A DNA stretch of 64,000 nt from Flavobacteriaceae bacterium UJ101 (GCA_001880285.1 CP016269.1:186001-250000), one strand, 5' to 3'. Shown: positions 44,835 through 54,456, counted from the first letter of the stretch. Notes: a model not told the origin generated them from the sequence alone. Numbers and translations are program-made.

Positions 44835-45830
44835 TCAATGTAAAATTTTAAACAATAATTCTTTTAAAATTTCAGAAGATAAAAGATTCGTTGCTCCTAA
44901 TCCTTTTGATTTTAAATCTGCATCACGTAAATATGAAACAATTTGTACGCTTTTCTTCAAAGGATAATGAGATGCCGCTACTTGATAATCTTGCACAAAA
45001 TAAGGATTGATGCGCAACTCTTTAGCAACACTGGGCTTACTTTTATCACTCAAAGAATGGTATACAATTATATTACTAAAATAATTATACAACACCCCCA
45101 ATGTAACAACAATAGGGTTATCTTTTGGATTTTGTCCAAAATAATGAATAATTTGATTGGCTTTTACTATATTTTTAGTTCCTAATGCTTTTTGTAATTC
45201 AAAATTATTGTACTCCTTACTAATACCTATATTTCGTTCAATATCATCTACTGTTATTTTCCCTGAAACAAGAATCGATAACTTATCCAATTCATTTACA
45301 ATTCGTGCCAAATCAGTTCCTAAAAATTCAACCAACAAAAACTTAGCTTTAGGTTCAATTTGAAGATTTTTTGATTTCAAGTAATTTTCTATCCAATCGG
45401 GAACTTGATTTTCATACAAACGTTTACTTTCAAATAAAACAGCTTTTTGACTTAGTAGTTTAGTAACCTTTTTTCGTTTATCTAATGTTTTATATTTATA
45501 ATTAAAAACTAGAACTGTACTTGTTAAAGGGTTTTCTACATAATGCGCTAATTTATCAATCGTTCTTGACAAATGTTGAGCTTCTTTTACAATAACCAAT
45601 GTATGTTCTGACATCATAGGAAATTGTTTTGCAGCTCCCACCACCTCTTCTATTGTAGTTTCTTTACCATATACAATCGTTTGATTAAACCCTTTTTCCT
45701 CTTCTGTTAAAACTGTTTTTTCTAATGCTTTAGTAATTCGATCTATAAAATACGACTCATCACCCATTAAGAAATAAACAGGAGCAAATTTACGTTGCTT
45801 AATATCATTTAAAATTGATTCTATTTGCAT
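44835..45830 (-). CDS. holA: DNA polymerase III subunit delta
   Basis: A 331-residue protein of the HolA length and pattern: N-terminal APVYFLMGDESYFIDRIT (about 17-34), FPMMSEHTLVIVKEAQHL (about 70-87), and C-terminal DYQVAASHYPLKKSVQIVSYLRDADLKSKGLG. It is the clamp-loader subunit that opens the sliding clamp at primed sites. Divergent from a small HsdR-N-like gene, 31 bases apart. Confidence 0.93.
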   Translation of the reverse strand: MQIESILNDIKQRKFAPVYFLMGDESYFIDRITKALEKTVLTEEEKGFNQTIVYGKETTIEEVVGAAKQFPMMSEHTLVIVKEAQHLSRTIDKLAHYVENPLTSTVLVFNYKYKTLDKRKKVTKLLSQKAVLFESKRLYENQVPDWIENYLKSKNLQIEPKAKFLLVEFLGTDLARIVNELDKLSILVSGKITVDDIERNIGISKEYNNFELQKALGTKNIVKANQIIHYFGQNPKDNPIVVTLGVLYNYFSNIIVYHSLSDKSKPSVAKELRINPYFVQDYQVAASHYPLKKSVQIVSYLRDADLKSKGLGATNLLSSEILKELLFKILH

Positions 45831-45861
45831 AATCTAGGTACTTTATGGATCTTTGTTTTTT

Positions 45862-46308
45862 ATGGAACTGAACTTACCAAAATACGAATTCCGAACCAAA
45901 AATACGGATAACCAATTATATATTTTCGATTCTATTCGAAAAAAATATTATGTGTTAACTCCAGAAGAATGGGTTCGTCAACATTTTGTGCAGTTTCTTA
46001 TTCATGAAAAACAGTATCCAAAAGGTAGAATGGGTATCGAAATTCCTGTTCAAATTAATGGAATGACAAAACGAGCCGACATTCTATTTTACAATCAACA
46101 AGGAAAACCAGAATTAATTGTAGAATGCAAAAGACCTTCTGTAGCTATTACTCAAGATACTTTTGATCAAATTGCACGCTACAATATGATTTTAAAAGCC
46201 AAAACATTAATTGTAACCAATGGTTTACAACATTATTGTTGTGAAATGGATCATGAAAAGATGCGATATTATTTTTTAGAAAATATCCCTTCTTATTCTA
46301 AAGAATAA
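45862..46308 (+). CDS. Stand-alone HsdR N-terminal-like protein (PD-(D/E)xK nuclease fold)
   Basis: A 148-residue protein from the ATG at 45862 (MELNLPKYEF); an in-frame ATG nine bases upstream is less likely. It resembles the N-terminal domain of type I restriction subunit HsdR: VRQHFVQFLIHEKQYPKGRMGIEI, then KRADILFYN...PELIVECKRPS with the D-(11)-ECK active-site spacing of the PD-(D/E)xK fold. There is no helicase, methylase or specificity subunit nearby, so it is not a restriction system here. Its divergent neighbour is holA, which hints at a DNA-maintenance role. Weak -7 GATCTTTG at 45846-45853. Confidence 0.8.
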   Translation: MELNLPKYEFRTKNTDNQLYIFDSIRKKYYVLTPEEWVRQHFVQFLIHEKQYPKGRMGIEIPVQINGMTKRADILFYNQQGKPELIVECKRPSVAITQDTFDQIARYNMILKAKTLIVTNGLQHYCCEMDHEKMRYYFLENIPSYSKE

Positions 46309-46376
46309 TAGAATCAATTCAATTATTCTTTATTCTATTGTCTTTGCTTGTATTGCTGTATTAAGAAAATCAATAA

Positions 46377-46952
46377 TTATTGTATAGTCTTATAAAATAT
46401 TGCAAATTTTTGAATTGCTAAAGCTCGATGACTTATCGTATTCTTAATATCCGAACCAAGTTCTGCGAATGTTTTATCATAACCTTCTGGCACAAAAACC
46501 GGATCATATCCAAAACCTCCTTTTCCTCTTTTCTCATGAAGAATCGTTCCTTTTACAACCCCTTCAAAATAATGTTCTTCTTCTCCATCAAAAAAACACA
46601 AAACAGTTCGAAACTGGGCACTACGATCTTTTACATATTTCAATTCTTCTAAAAGCTTTCTGATATTATCTTCAGAGTTGCCTGTTCCTGCATAACGTTT
46701 TGAAAAAACACCTGGAGCCCCCTTTAAAGCCATAACTTCTAACCCTGAATCATCAGATAATGTAGCCAATTCTACTTCGTTGAAAACTGTTACTGCTTTT
46801 AACAATGCATTTCCTTCAAAATTATTAGCTGTTTCTTCTACCTCATCTGTAAACCCAATTTCTTTAAGTGTTAAGATTTCAATACCCTTTAAAATCGATT
46901 CTATCTCTTGAACTTTATGTGCATTATTACTTGCCAAGACAATTTTTTTCAT
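46377..46952 (-). CDS. rdgB: Non-canonical purine NTP diphosphatase (RdgB/HAM1)
   Basis: A 191-residue protein with LASNNAHKVQEIESIL at the start, EIGFTDEVEETANNFEGNALLKA (about 36-58), TLSDDSGLEVMAL (about 64-76), GKGGFGYDPVFVPEG (about 144-158) and SHRALAIQKF at the end, all typical of RdgB. It hydrolyses dITP and XTP to monophosphates and keeps these bases out of DNA. Confidence 0.95.
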   Translation of the reverse strand: MKKIVLASNNAHKVQEIESILKGIEILTLKEIGFTDEVEETANNFEGNALLKAVTVFNEVELATLSDDSGLEVMALKGAPGVFSKRYAGTGNSEDNIRKLLEELKYVKDRSAQFRTVLCFFDGEEEHYFEGVVKGTILHEKRGKGGFGYDPVFVPEGYDKTFAELGSDIKNTISHRALAIQKFAIFYKTIQ

Positions 46953-47034
46953 TTGTTACTATTCTATTTTTTTAAGATCAAATGGAGATCATTTATTGAT
47001 AGTTGAATTGCATCAACTTACTATTATAGTTTTT

Positions 47035-47886
47035 TTATTTAATTAAACGTGTAGTATTATTTCTTGTAAAATAGTACACTGCATACATTAATAGAATATA
47101 ACCTATTAAAAATACCATATTATACCATTCTGGATAATCACTTAAACTAGTGGGTTCCATTTCTCCATATTGCAATAAAATATATACAGAAATTCCATTA
47201 TTTAAAGTATGCATAAAAATAGTATTTCCTAAAGATTTTGTTCTATAATATACATAACCTAATGCAATCCCTGATATCATAGCCGCAATAAATTGCCAAG
47301 GATTCATATGAATTACCCCAAACATAAATGCAGTAAACACAATGGCTAACCAAACTTCTTTTTCATTCGTACTGGTATTAATTAATCCTTTTAATAGAAT
47401 ACCTCGAAATAGAATTTCCTCAAAAATAGGTGCAAAAACACACGTAGAAATAATTAAAGCCCATTTAGGATTCATTAATTCTTTGAACATCGCTTCAAAT
47501 GTATCGTATAAATCTTTTAACCAACCTGAATCGTGAGGAACAAATGTAGTAGTATAACTACTTAACATCATTACACTTAACATTAATAATGTAATGATAG
47601 GAATCATACTCCATGATAGATTGAAATTAAATTGTAAATGTTCACTGTCATTTTTACTCCACCAATATGCTATCAAAATCACTACAATAAAAGGAATGAT
47701 ATTGGTTGTAATCATAATAGCTTTTCCTACATCTCCTTCTAACCCAAAAAAGTATTGCGCTATTCCTTGTACCAAAAAAGCAGGCAATATCCCTAAAATG
47801 AAAATAATGATATAAAATATCGCTTTTGCATAACTCAGTTTAAAGAAATGGTTCTTTGTTTTTAGTTCTTCTAATTGATTATTCAT
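47035..47886 (-). CDS. CPBP-family intramembrane metalloprotease
   Basis: A 283-residue membrane protein with about seven hydrophobic helices. The CPBP motifs are EEILFRGILL (about 157-166) and FMFGVIHMNPWQF (about 186-198), with the conserved glutamates, arginine and histidine. Members are prenyl proteases or bacteriocin-immunity proteins; the substrate is unknown here. Its start overlaps the stop of rlmH by 8 bases on the same strand, so the two are translated from one mRNA. Confidence 0.9.
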   Translation of the reverse strand: MNNQLEELKTKNHFFKLSYAKAIFYIIIFILGILPAFLVQGIAQYFFGLEGDVGKAIMITTNIIPFIVVILIAYWWSKNDSEHLQFNFNLSWSMIPIITLLMLSVMMLSSYTTTFVPHDSGWLKDLYDTFEAMFKELMNPKWALIISTCVFAPIFEEILFRGILLKGLINTSTNEKEVWLAIVFTAFMFGVIHMNPWQFIAAMISGIALGYVYYRTKSLGNTIFMHTLNNGISVYILLQYGEMEPTSLSDYPEWYNMVFLIGYILLMYAVYYFTRNNTTRLIK

Positions 47887-48352
47887 GGTGATAGTTTTCG
47901 TTTCTGATAATGGTCATGGCTCGGTAAATTTGTTCTACAAAGAAAACACGAACCATTTGATGTGAAAAAGTCATAGTTGAAAGTGCTATTTTTCGAGATG
48001 CAAAATCATAGACTTCTTTTGAAAAGCCATAAGGTCCTCCAATAATAAAATTGATTTGTTTTGTACCTGAATTAAACAATTTTTGAAATTCATTTGCAAA
48101 ACCAACTGAGGTAAATTGTTTTCCTTTTTCATCTAACAAAATAGTCGTATCTGATTTAGAAATCTTTTCTAAAATCAGTTTTCCTTCAGCGATTTTTTGT
48201 TGCTCAATGGATAAATTTTTACGATTTTTTAAGTCTGGAATAATCTCCAATTCAAAAGAAACATAATGTTTCAAACGTTTCTCGTACTTCTCTATCAATT
48301 TTTGTATTTCTATTTCATCTGTTTTACCAATTGAAATTAAGCGAATCTTCAT
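47879..48352 (-). CDS. rlmH: 23S rRNA (pseudouridine1915-N3)-methyltransferase
   Basis: A 157-residue protein from the ATG at 48352 (MKIRLISIGK), the usual RlmH start; the longer frame to 48403 adds a non-family tail. SPOUT-fold motifs are INFIIGGPYGFS (about 98-109) and LSTMTFSHQMVRVFFVEQIYRA, with the C-terminal NYHHE close to the family's PYHH. It methylates the pseudouridine in helix 69 of 23S rRNA. Confidence 0.94.
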   Translation of the reverse strand: MKIRLISIGKTDEIEIQKLIEKYEKRLKHYVSFELEIIPDLKNRKNLSIEQQKIAEGKLILEKISKSDTTILLDEKGKQFTSVGFANEFQKLFNSGTKQINFIIGGPYGFSKEVYDFASRKIALSTMTFSHQMVRVFFVEQIYRAMTIIRNENYHHE

Positions 48353-48409
48353 AGACCATTTTATAATATCGGTAAAAATATGCAACTTTGCATGGAAATG
48401 CAACCCTAA

Positions 48410-49357
48410 ATGGAAAGTAACTGGACTGAAAATAATTTTTTTCGCTTTATAAAGAAAACATTAAATCATATTAAAATCCCTGGTTTACACGGTTTAGGAC
48501 TTTATGATTTACTTAAAATATTCATTGAAGGTTTAATAAACGGATTTATTGGTCCTCGTGCTGCAGCTGTTTCATACAGTTTGTTTATGAGTTTATTTCC
48601 TTTTGTTATTTTCCTTTTTTCATTATTACCACAATTTGAACTAGCTGACGATTTACAACGCGTTTTTGAACAAACTGTTTTAGCACGAATTTTCCCTGAT
48701 AATTCAGCTAACCTCACAACTTCACTTGATAGTATTCTTGGAGAAAAAAACCTTACCATTTTAAGTACTGGATTTCTATTATCCATCATTTTCACTACTA
48801 ACGGAATTAACGCTTTGATTAGCGGTTTTAATTTAACCTATCATAAATTAGAAAAAAGACATTTTATACGACAGTATTTCATCGCCTTAATTCTCACTAT
48901 AATTTTTACATTACTTTTTATTTTGATGCTCTTCATCATCTATTATGCTTCTCCATTGAGTCGCTATATTGAAGAGAGGCAAATGCGTTACATATCGAAT
49001 TATTCTGACCTAATTTCAGGTGGACTAGCCTCTACTTTAACCATTGCCACTTTCTTTTTAGGAGTTTCTTTATTATATAAATATGGTCCTAAAACAAAAT
49101 TCTCTTTCAAAGAAATTTTACCTGGAGCCATCTTTGCAACTTTATTATTTATTTTATCATTTTGGGGATTCGGTGTTTATATCAAATATTTTGCTCAATA
49201 TAAAACACTTTATAATTCATTAGGAACCATTTTAATTTTAATGTTATGGATTTACATTAACGTGATCATTATCTTAACAGGATTTGAATTAAACGCAACC
49301 TTTTACGTTACAAAACGTTTACGAAGTGATCAAATACGAGATGAATTAAAATCATAG
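48410..49357 (+). CDS. YihY/BrkB-family membrane protein
   Basis: A 315-residue inner-membrane protein with six hydrophobic segments. YihY signatures are RAAAVSYSLFMSLFPFVIFLFSLLP (about 49-73), NGINALISGFNLTYHKLEKR and the C-terminal YNSLGTILILMLWIYINVIIILTGFELNATF. The family was once called ribonuclease BN, wrongly; its function is not settled. It is divergent from rlmH and tail-to-tail with the ion channel, overlapping it by 6 bases. Confidence 0.9.
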   Translation: MESNWTENNFFRFIKKTLNHIKIPGLHGLGLYDLLKIFIEGLINGFIGPRAAAVSYSLFMSLFPFVIFLFSLLPQFELADDLQRVFEQTVLARIFPDNSANLTTSLDSILGEKNLTILSTGFLLSIIFTTNGINALISGFNLTYHKLEKRHFIRQYFIALILTIIFTLLFILMLFIIYYASPLSRYIEERQMRYISNYSDLISGGLASTLTIATFFLGVSLLYKYGPKTKFSFKEILPGAIFATLLFILSFWGFGVYIKYFAQYKTLYNSLGTILILMLWIYINVIIILTGFELNATFYVTKRLRSDQIRDELKS

Positions 49358-50173
49358 TTTATGTGCGCAAAACTTACAATATTTAGCATTTAAAGCATGT
49401 CCTTCTCCTCCACAGCTCGGACACACCTGTGTTGACACTTCAAATTCATGCTCTTTTTCTTCTTTTCTCACTTGATTAACCATCTCAGCAGACACTATAC
49501 CAGTAGGGATCGCTAACACTCCATAACCCAGAAGCATAACTAAAGAAGCTAAAAACTGTCCTAATGGAGTTACAGGTGATATATCTCCATATCCAACTGT
49601 AGTAATGGTTACAATAGCCCAGTAAATACTTGTTGGAATACTCGTAAAACCTGCTTCTTCTCCTTCTACCACATACATTATGGAACCTATTACAACTACA
49701 GCAAAAAAGATAAAAGAAATAAAAACAATAATTCTTCGAATACTGGCTTTTAAGGATGCAACTAATAAATTACTCTCTTTAATATAACGACTAAGTTTAA
49801 AGACTCTAAAAACTCTAAACAAACGCATTATTTTTATTGCTGCTAAAAAATGTGTTCCAACAAAGAAAAGACTTAAATAAGTTGGTATTATAGATAAAAA
49901 ATCAATGATACCATAAAAAGAAAAAATGTATTTCCATGGTTTTTTTAAAATCCATATTCTTAATCCATATTCTATGGTAAATAAAATCGTTACAGCCCAC
50001 TCTGAAATGAGTAATAAATTCTCATGTGCATTATGAAAAGACACAATAGAATCTAAAAAGACAATTCCTATACTTATTATAATTAAAATAAATAGGGTTA
50101 CATCAAAGAATTTTCCCCAAAAAGTATCTGCTTCAAATATAATTTCATGTAATGTACTCTTTAATTTATTCAT
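49352..50173 (-). CDS. Voltage-gated potassium channel-like protein with C-terminal zinc ribbon
   Basis: A 273-residue six-helix cation channel. The S4-like segment IKIMRLFRVFRVFKLSRYIKES has regularly spaced arginines and lysines (about 112-133), the selectivity filter is TTVGYGD (near residue 195), and the S6 helix follows. The C-terminal 30 residues after a charged linker carry two CxxC pairs (CPSCGGEG and CKFC), a zinc-ribbon-like cap not present in the classic KvAP or Kch arrangement. It is expected to conduct K+ across the inner membrane; gating by the ribbon is only an inference. Confidence 0.88.
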   Translation of the reverse strand: MNKLKSTLHEIIFEADTFWGKFFDVTLFILIIISIGIVFLDSIVSFHNAHENLLLISEWAVTILFTIEYGLRIWILKKPWKYIFSFYGIIDFLSIIPTYLSLFFVGTHFLAAIKIMRLFRVFRVFKLSRYIKESNLLVASLKASIRRIIVFISFIFFAVVVIGSIMYVVEGEEAGFTSIPTSIYWAIVTITTVGYGDISPVTPLGQFLASLVMLLGYGVLAIPTGIVSAEMVNQVRKEEKEHEFEVSTQVCPSCGGEGHALNAKYCKFCAHKL

Positions 50174-50349
50174 ATCTTACTTTCCAACTGTATATCCCAA
50201 AGCTTATAATTCTAACGATTTATTTTATTTCAAAGATAACTATTTCAATTTAATTATACTTCATATTTTATGACTATAAAATAGACTTCTGGAACACATT
50301 TTATGAAAGAAAACATTTTTTTTGGGTGGTATAATTCAAACTTTAATAG

Positions 50350-50357
50350 TACTTTTG
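50350..50357 (+). promoter_or_regulatory. -7 element of the epimerase gene
   Basis: TACTTTTG, about 18 bases before the ATG at 50376. It lies inside the longer open frame from 50322 and so supports the shorter start. Confidence 0.55.
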
Positions 50358-50375
50358 ACGCTGCAAATATGCATT

Positions 50376-51272
50376 ATGAGAAATATATTAATTACAGGTG
50401 GTACTGGTTTTATCGGTAAAAATTTGATTAAAAAATTAAATCAAAAAGGTTATGCTATTAATATATTAAGTCGTAAAAAAGAATATGTTGATTCAGCTCA
50501 AACCTTTTGGTGGGATCCTTCTAAAAATTTTATTGATGAAAAAGCTTTAGAAGGAATTACTGATATCATTCATCTTGCAGGGTCTAACATATTAGAAAAA
50601 CCTTGGGACAAATATAATAAAGCACGATTAATAAAGAGTAGAACTCGTTCTATTGATCTTTTGTTTAATAGTATTCAAAATCATAATATAAAACTTGATT
50701 CTTTTACTTCTGCATCAGCTATCGGTTATTATGGTGCGGTCACTCAAGATACATTCTTTGATGAAGACACACTTCCTCAAAATCAAGATTTTGCAGCTAT
50801 TTTATGTAAAAAATGGGAAGAAAAAGCTGATATATTTTCAGAGATTACTCGTGTAAATAAAGTACGTATTGGACTTACATTAGGTGAAGAAGGTCTTTTA
50901 AATAGATTAAAATCACAACCTATCTTATCTCCTTTAGGAAATGGAAAACAATGGTTCCCATGGATCAGTGTAGACGATGTTACCAACATATTTATTCATT
51001 TATTAGAAAATGAACATTTAAATGGTGTGTATAATGCTACATCTCCAAACCCTGTAACAAATAGAGAATTTACAAACTTAGTTGCTAAAAAATTAGGAAA
51101 AATAAAATTACCTGTAACACCTGCTTTGGCTTTAAAAATATTTCTTGGTGATCGTGCTGAACTTTTATTAAACGGAACACGAATTTCTTCAAATAAAATT
51201 ATTCAATCTGGATTTCAATTCAATGACATTGATATAGAAACCACACTTGATAAATATATACATACACATTAG
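50376..51272 (+). CDS. TIGR01777-family NAD(P)-dependent epimerase (SDR39U1-like)
   Basis: A 298-residue protein from the ATG at 50376 (MRNILITGGTGFIGKNL). It has the Rossmann TGGTGFIG (7-14), IIHLAGSNI, SASAIGYYG (about 113-121) and the family-specific WFPWISVDDVTNIFIHLLE (about 192-210), with PVTNREFTNLVAKKLG. The TIGR01777 family (E. coli YfcH, human SDR39U1) has no assigned substrate. It is a single gene. Confidence 0.9.
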   Translation: MRNILITGGTGFIGKNLIKKLNQKGYAINILSRKKEYVDSAQTFWWDPSKNFIDEKALEGITDIIHLAGSNILEKPWDKYNKARLIKSRTRSIDLLFNSIQNHNIKLDSFTSASAIGYYGAVTQDTFFDEDTLPQNQDFAAILCKKWEEKADIFSEITRVNKVRIGLTLGEEGLLNRLKSQPILSPLGNGKQWFPWISVDDVTNIFIHLLENEHLNGVYNATSPNPVTNREFTNLVAKKLGKIKLPVTPALALKIFLGDRAELLLNGTRISSNKIIQSGFQFNDIDIETTLDKYIHTH

Positions 51273-51368
51273 TTCATAAAAAACACTTTAAAGTTTTATA
51301 AATCTCTTTTTACTACTTTTACAATATTAGACGCGTATACTACGATTACCATATTTTAGTATAAGCTT

Positions 51369-51399
51369 CTTGATACATTAATAAAAATTCCTATCTTGC
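51369..51399 (+). promoter_or_regulatory. Promoter of lptB
   Basis: CTTG (51369-51372), 19-base spacer, TATCTTGC (51392-51399), an imperfect -7. The start of transcription falls at or within a few bases of the ATG at 51404. Confidence 0.5.
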
Positions 51400-51403
51400 A
51401 ACT

Positions 51404-52141
51404 ATGATTTTAAGAGGCGAAAACTTAGTCAAAACATACGGAGGAAAAAACGTAGTAAAAGGTGTTTCATTAGAAGTAAAACAGGGAGAAATTATTGGAC
51501 TTCTTGGCCCAAACGGAGCGGGAAAAACTACTTCATTTTATATGATTGTTGGATTGGTTAAACCCAATGGAGGAAGAGTTTTCTTAGATGATAAAGAAAT
51601 TACGACTTACCCTATGTATAAACGTGCTCAAAACGGTATTGGTTATTTAGCACAAGAAGCTTCTATTTTTAGAAAAATGTCCGTTGAAGACAATATTAAA
51701 AGTGTCTTGGAAATGACAAAGCTTTCACGAAAAGAACAAAAATTAAAATGTGAAGAATTGTTGGAAGAATTTAGCTTACAACATGTTCGCAAAAACCGTG
51801 GAGACTTACTTTCTGGAGGAGAACGTCGTCGTACTGAAATTGCACGTTGTTTAGCTGTAAGTCCAAAGTTTATTTTACTAGATGAGCCTTTTGCTGGGGT
51901 TGATCCTATTGCTGTTGAAGATATTCAAAAAATCATTGCTTCATTAGTGAAAAAGGATATTGGAATTTTAATTACTGACCATAACGTTTCTCAAACTTTA
52001 GCTATTACAGACCGTACTTATATCATGTTTGAAGGAAGTATCTTAAAATCTGGAGAAGCTGAAGAATTAGCCAATGATGAAATGGTTCGAAAAGTCTATT
52101 TAGGTGAAAACTTTGTTTATAAAAAAATTGAACGAGAATAA
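51404..52141 (+). CDS. lptB: LPS export ABC transporter ATP-binding protein
   Basis: A 245-residue ABC ATPase of LptB length: Walker [10 protein letters not shown] (about 35-43), Q-loop [19 protein letters not shown], signature [17 protein letters not shown] (about 134-150), Walker [16 protein letters not shown] (about 157-171) and H-loop ITDHNV. LptB drives LPS transport from the inner membrane to the Lpt bridge. The [15 protein letters not shown] stretch separates it from livG-type proteins. The next gene starts 36 bases on, so a short operon is possible. Confidence 0.93.
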   Translation: MILRGENLVKTYGGKNVVKGVSLEVKQGEIIGLLGPNGAGKTTSFYMIVGLVKPNGGRVFLDDKEITTYPMYKRAQNGIGYLAQEASIFRKMSVEDNIKSVLEMTKLSRKEQKLKCEELLEEFSLQHVRKNRGDLLSGGERRRTEIARCLAVSPKFILLDEPFAGVDPIAVEDIQKIIASLVKKDIGILITDHNVSQTLAITDRTYIMFEGSILKSGEAEELANDEMVRKVYLGENFVYKKIERE

Positions 52142-52177
52142 TTCTCTTTTTATTGAATCTTTAAATGGTTAATCTTT

Positions 52178-52738
52178 ATGAAAATTTACACAAAAACAGG
52201 TGATAAAGGAACGACTGCTTTATATGGGGGCACACGCGTTTCTAAAGATCATATTCGAATTGATGCTTATGGAACCGTTGACGAGTTGAACTCATGGGTT
52301 GGTTTAATCCGTGATGAAATTCAACTATCAACAGATCAAAACACATTGTTAAAAATTCAAAAAAATTTATTTTATATTGGAGCAGAATTAGCCTTAGATC
52401 CTGATAAAAAAGTATTAGCTAATGGTCAAAATCGATTAAAAAAAGTTATCGAAATTTCTCAAATTCAATTTTTAGAAGAACAAATTGACTTATACGAAAA
52501 AAACTTAACTCCTCTAACCCACTTTATTCTTCCAGGAGGACACAAAACAACTTCTCAAATCCATATTGCACGGACAATTTGTAGAAAGGCAGAACGTATT
52601 GTTGTAGCTCTATCAAATCTAGAAAAAGTTCGTCCAGAACTCATTCAATATTTAAATCGTCTTTCTGATTATTTATTTACTCTAGCTAGGAAAATTGGAA
52701 ATGATAACCAATATAAAGAAACCCTTTGGCTTCCTTAA
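52178..52738 (+). CDS. Corrinoid adenosyltransferase (PduO-type)
   Basis: A 186-residue protein with the PduO/ATR N-terminal MKIYTKTGDKGTTALYGGTRV (the TKTGDKGTT phosphate loop), DAYGTVDELNSWVGL (about 29-43), FILPGGH (about 118-124) and ARTICRKAERIVVAL (about 130-144). It transfers adenosyl from ATP to cob(I)alamin to make adenosylcobalamin. It could serve enzymes such as methylmalonyl-CoA mutase, none of which is in this window. Follows lptB and is followed by an amidohydrolase on the same strand. Confidence 0.92.
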   Translation: MKIYTKTGDKGTTALYGGTRVSKDHIRIDAYGTVDELNSWVGLIRDEIQLSTDQNTLLKIQKNLFYIGAELALDPDKKVLANGQNRLKKVIEISQIQFLEEQIDLYEKNLTPLTHFILPGGHKTTSQIHIARTICRKAERIVVALSNLEKVRPELIQYLNRLSDYLFTLARKIGNDNQYKETLWLP

Positions 52739-52776
52739 ATTAAACCATAGCATAAATACTTTACTCTATAACTAAA

Positions 52777-54450
52777 ATGAAAAAAATTATTATCAATCTG
52801 TTTTTAACCGGTTTGATGTTTTCTTGCTCTTCACAAGAAATTAAGAATCATAATAGTACCGATACTCAGATTTATATCAATGGTGCTATTTATACTGTAA
52901 ATGAATCACAGCCATGGGCAGAAGCAATGATTGTTGAAGATGGTATCATACGTTATGTAGGCTCTACTATAGAAGCACAAAAACATATCACTTCTTCTAC
53001 TTCTATTATTGATTTAAAAAAACAAATGATTCTACCAGGCCTTCATGATGTCCATATGCATCCTATGGAAGTTGGTGCTACCTATAATCATTTCGTACTT
53101 TCTGAAGAAGAAATCAATGCCGAAAATTATATTCCTAAGATTAAGAAAGCCTCACAAAACCATACTTCTGAAACATGGTTAATTGGTTTTGGTCATTCTA
53201 TCAATACATTATTAAATGCAAATCGATCTCCTTTAGAAATTATTGATGAAGCCGTTTCAGACCGTCCTGTTATTATTATGGAACAAACTTCACATTCTAT
53301 GTGGGTAAATTCTAAAGCATTAGAATTAGCTAATATCACAACTTCAACCTCTAATCCTCAAGGAGGTATTATTTTAAAAAATCAAGATGGCACATTAACG
53401 GGAATGCTTATTGACAATGCCGGAGATATTGTCATGCAACAAGCCATTTCTTCTCTTAAAAATGCTTCTCAAGGTGAATATGAAGGCATGATAGAATATG
53501 TTTTACCAGAATTAGCTAAAAATGGTTTAACTTCTATCTCTGATGCACGCTGTTATTGGAAAAGAGGACAGCATAAAGCTTGGAAAAAATTAGCAGATGA
53601 AGGAAAATTAACAGCTCGTTTTAATATAGGTCTTTGGGCCTACCCAACTGAAGATGACCTTACTCAATTAACTGATTTGAAATCATTCTTTTCCAATGAC
53701 TCAACTAGTTTATTAAAATTCAATCAAATTAAATTGTACAGTGATGGTATTACACACAATACTACAGCTGCGTTACATTCCAATTATTTAGTAGATTACT
53801 TTGGGCTAACTACTAACAATGGGTTAAATTATTTTACTCAAGATCGAATCACAAAATACATTCAAGAACTGGAACCTATAGGCTTTGATTTTCATATTCA
53901 TGCAATTGGAAATAGGGGTGTTACTGAAGCTCTAAATGCTATTGAAAAAGGGACTTCACATAAAGGGCGTCATCGTTTGACACACATTGAAATGATTGAT
54001 CACAATGATTTGGCAAGATTCAAATCACTCAATGTAACTGCTGATGCTCAAGTAGCGGGTGATTTTACTCAACCTGAGTTCTGGCATGATAACGATATAT
54101 TAATTGGCTCAACCTTAGCAAATAATGAAATTCCTTTAAAAAGTTTATATGAAGCCAATGCTCGTATTACATTAAGTAGTGATTGGAATGTAAGTGATCT
54201 AAATCCTTTTATAGGAATTCAAAATGCTGTCACTCGTACACCGCAAAATATCTCTTTAAAAGAAGCTATTAAAGCTTATACAATTAATTCTGCCTATGTT
54301 ATGAGACAAGAAGACAAAGTAGGTTCTCTAGAAATAGGAAAAGAAGCTGATTTCATTATCATTAATCAAAATCTATTTAAAATTCCTCCTCACCATATCT
54401 CAAAAACTAAAGTAAAAGCTACGTATTTGAAAGGGCAAAAAATATATTAA
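52777..54450 (+). CDS. YtcJ-like amidohydrolase, predicted lipoprotein
   Basis: A 557-residue protein with a lipoprotein signal (MKKIIINLFLTGLMFSCSSQ, lipid cysteine at 17), then the amidohydrolase-3/YtcJ fold: AIYTVNESQPWAEAMIVEDGII, ILPGLHDVHMHPMEVG with the metal-binding HxH (about 91), HAIGNRG (about 372), THIEMIDH (about 397) and SDWNVSDLNPFIGIQNAV (about 468). YtcJ-type enzymes act on imides, amides or formamides; the substrate is unknown. Periplasmic location is unusual for this fold, though lipoprotein forms occur in Bacteroidota. Confidence 0.88.
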   Translation: MKKIIINLFLTGLMFSCSSQEIKNHNSTDTQIYINGAIYTVNESQPWAEAMIVEDGIIRYVGSTIEAQKHITSSTSIIDLKKQMILPGLHDVHMHPMEVGATYNHFVLSEEEINAENYIPKIKKASQNHTSETWLIGFGHSINTLLNANRSPLEIIDEAVSDRPVIIMEQTSHSMWVNSKALELANITTSTSNPQGGIILKNQDGTLTGMLIDNAGDIVMQQAISSLKNASQGEYEGMIEYVLPELAKNGLTSISDARCYWKRGQHKAWKKLADEGKLTARFNIGLWAYPTEDDLTQLTDLKSFFSNDSTSLLKFNQIKLYSDGITHNTTAALHSNYLVDYFGLTTNNGLNYFTQDRITKYIQELEPIGFDFHIHAIGNRGVTEALNAIEKGTSHKGRHRLTHIEMIDHNDLARFKSLNVTADAQVAGDFTQPEFWHDNDILIGSTLANNEIPLKSLYEANARITLSSDWNVSDLNPFIGIQNAVTRTPQNISLKEAIKAYTINSAYVMRQEDKVGSLEIGKEADFIIINQNLFKIPPHHISKTKVKATYLKGQKIY

Positions 54451-54456
54451 TTCTGA

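Noticed and set aside
44776-44967. A 63-codon plus-strand frame over the end of holA
   Set aside because: It overlaps holA in antisense and has no recognisable product.
45862-46308. A type I restriction system
   Set aside because: Only an HsdR N-terminal-like protein is present; no helicase, HsdM or HsdS, so no restriction-modification system can be claimed.
48353-48403. Longer N-terminus of RlmH
   Set aside because: RlmH proteins begin MKI-like as at 48352; the extra 17 codons are not family sequence.
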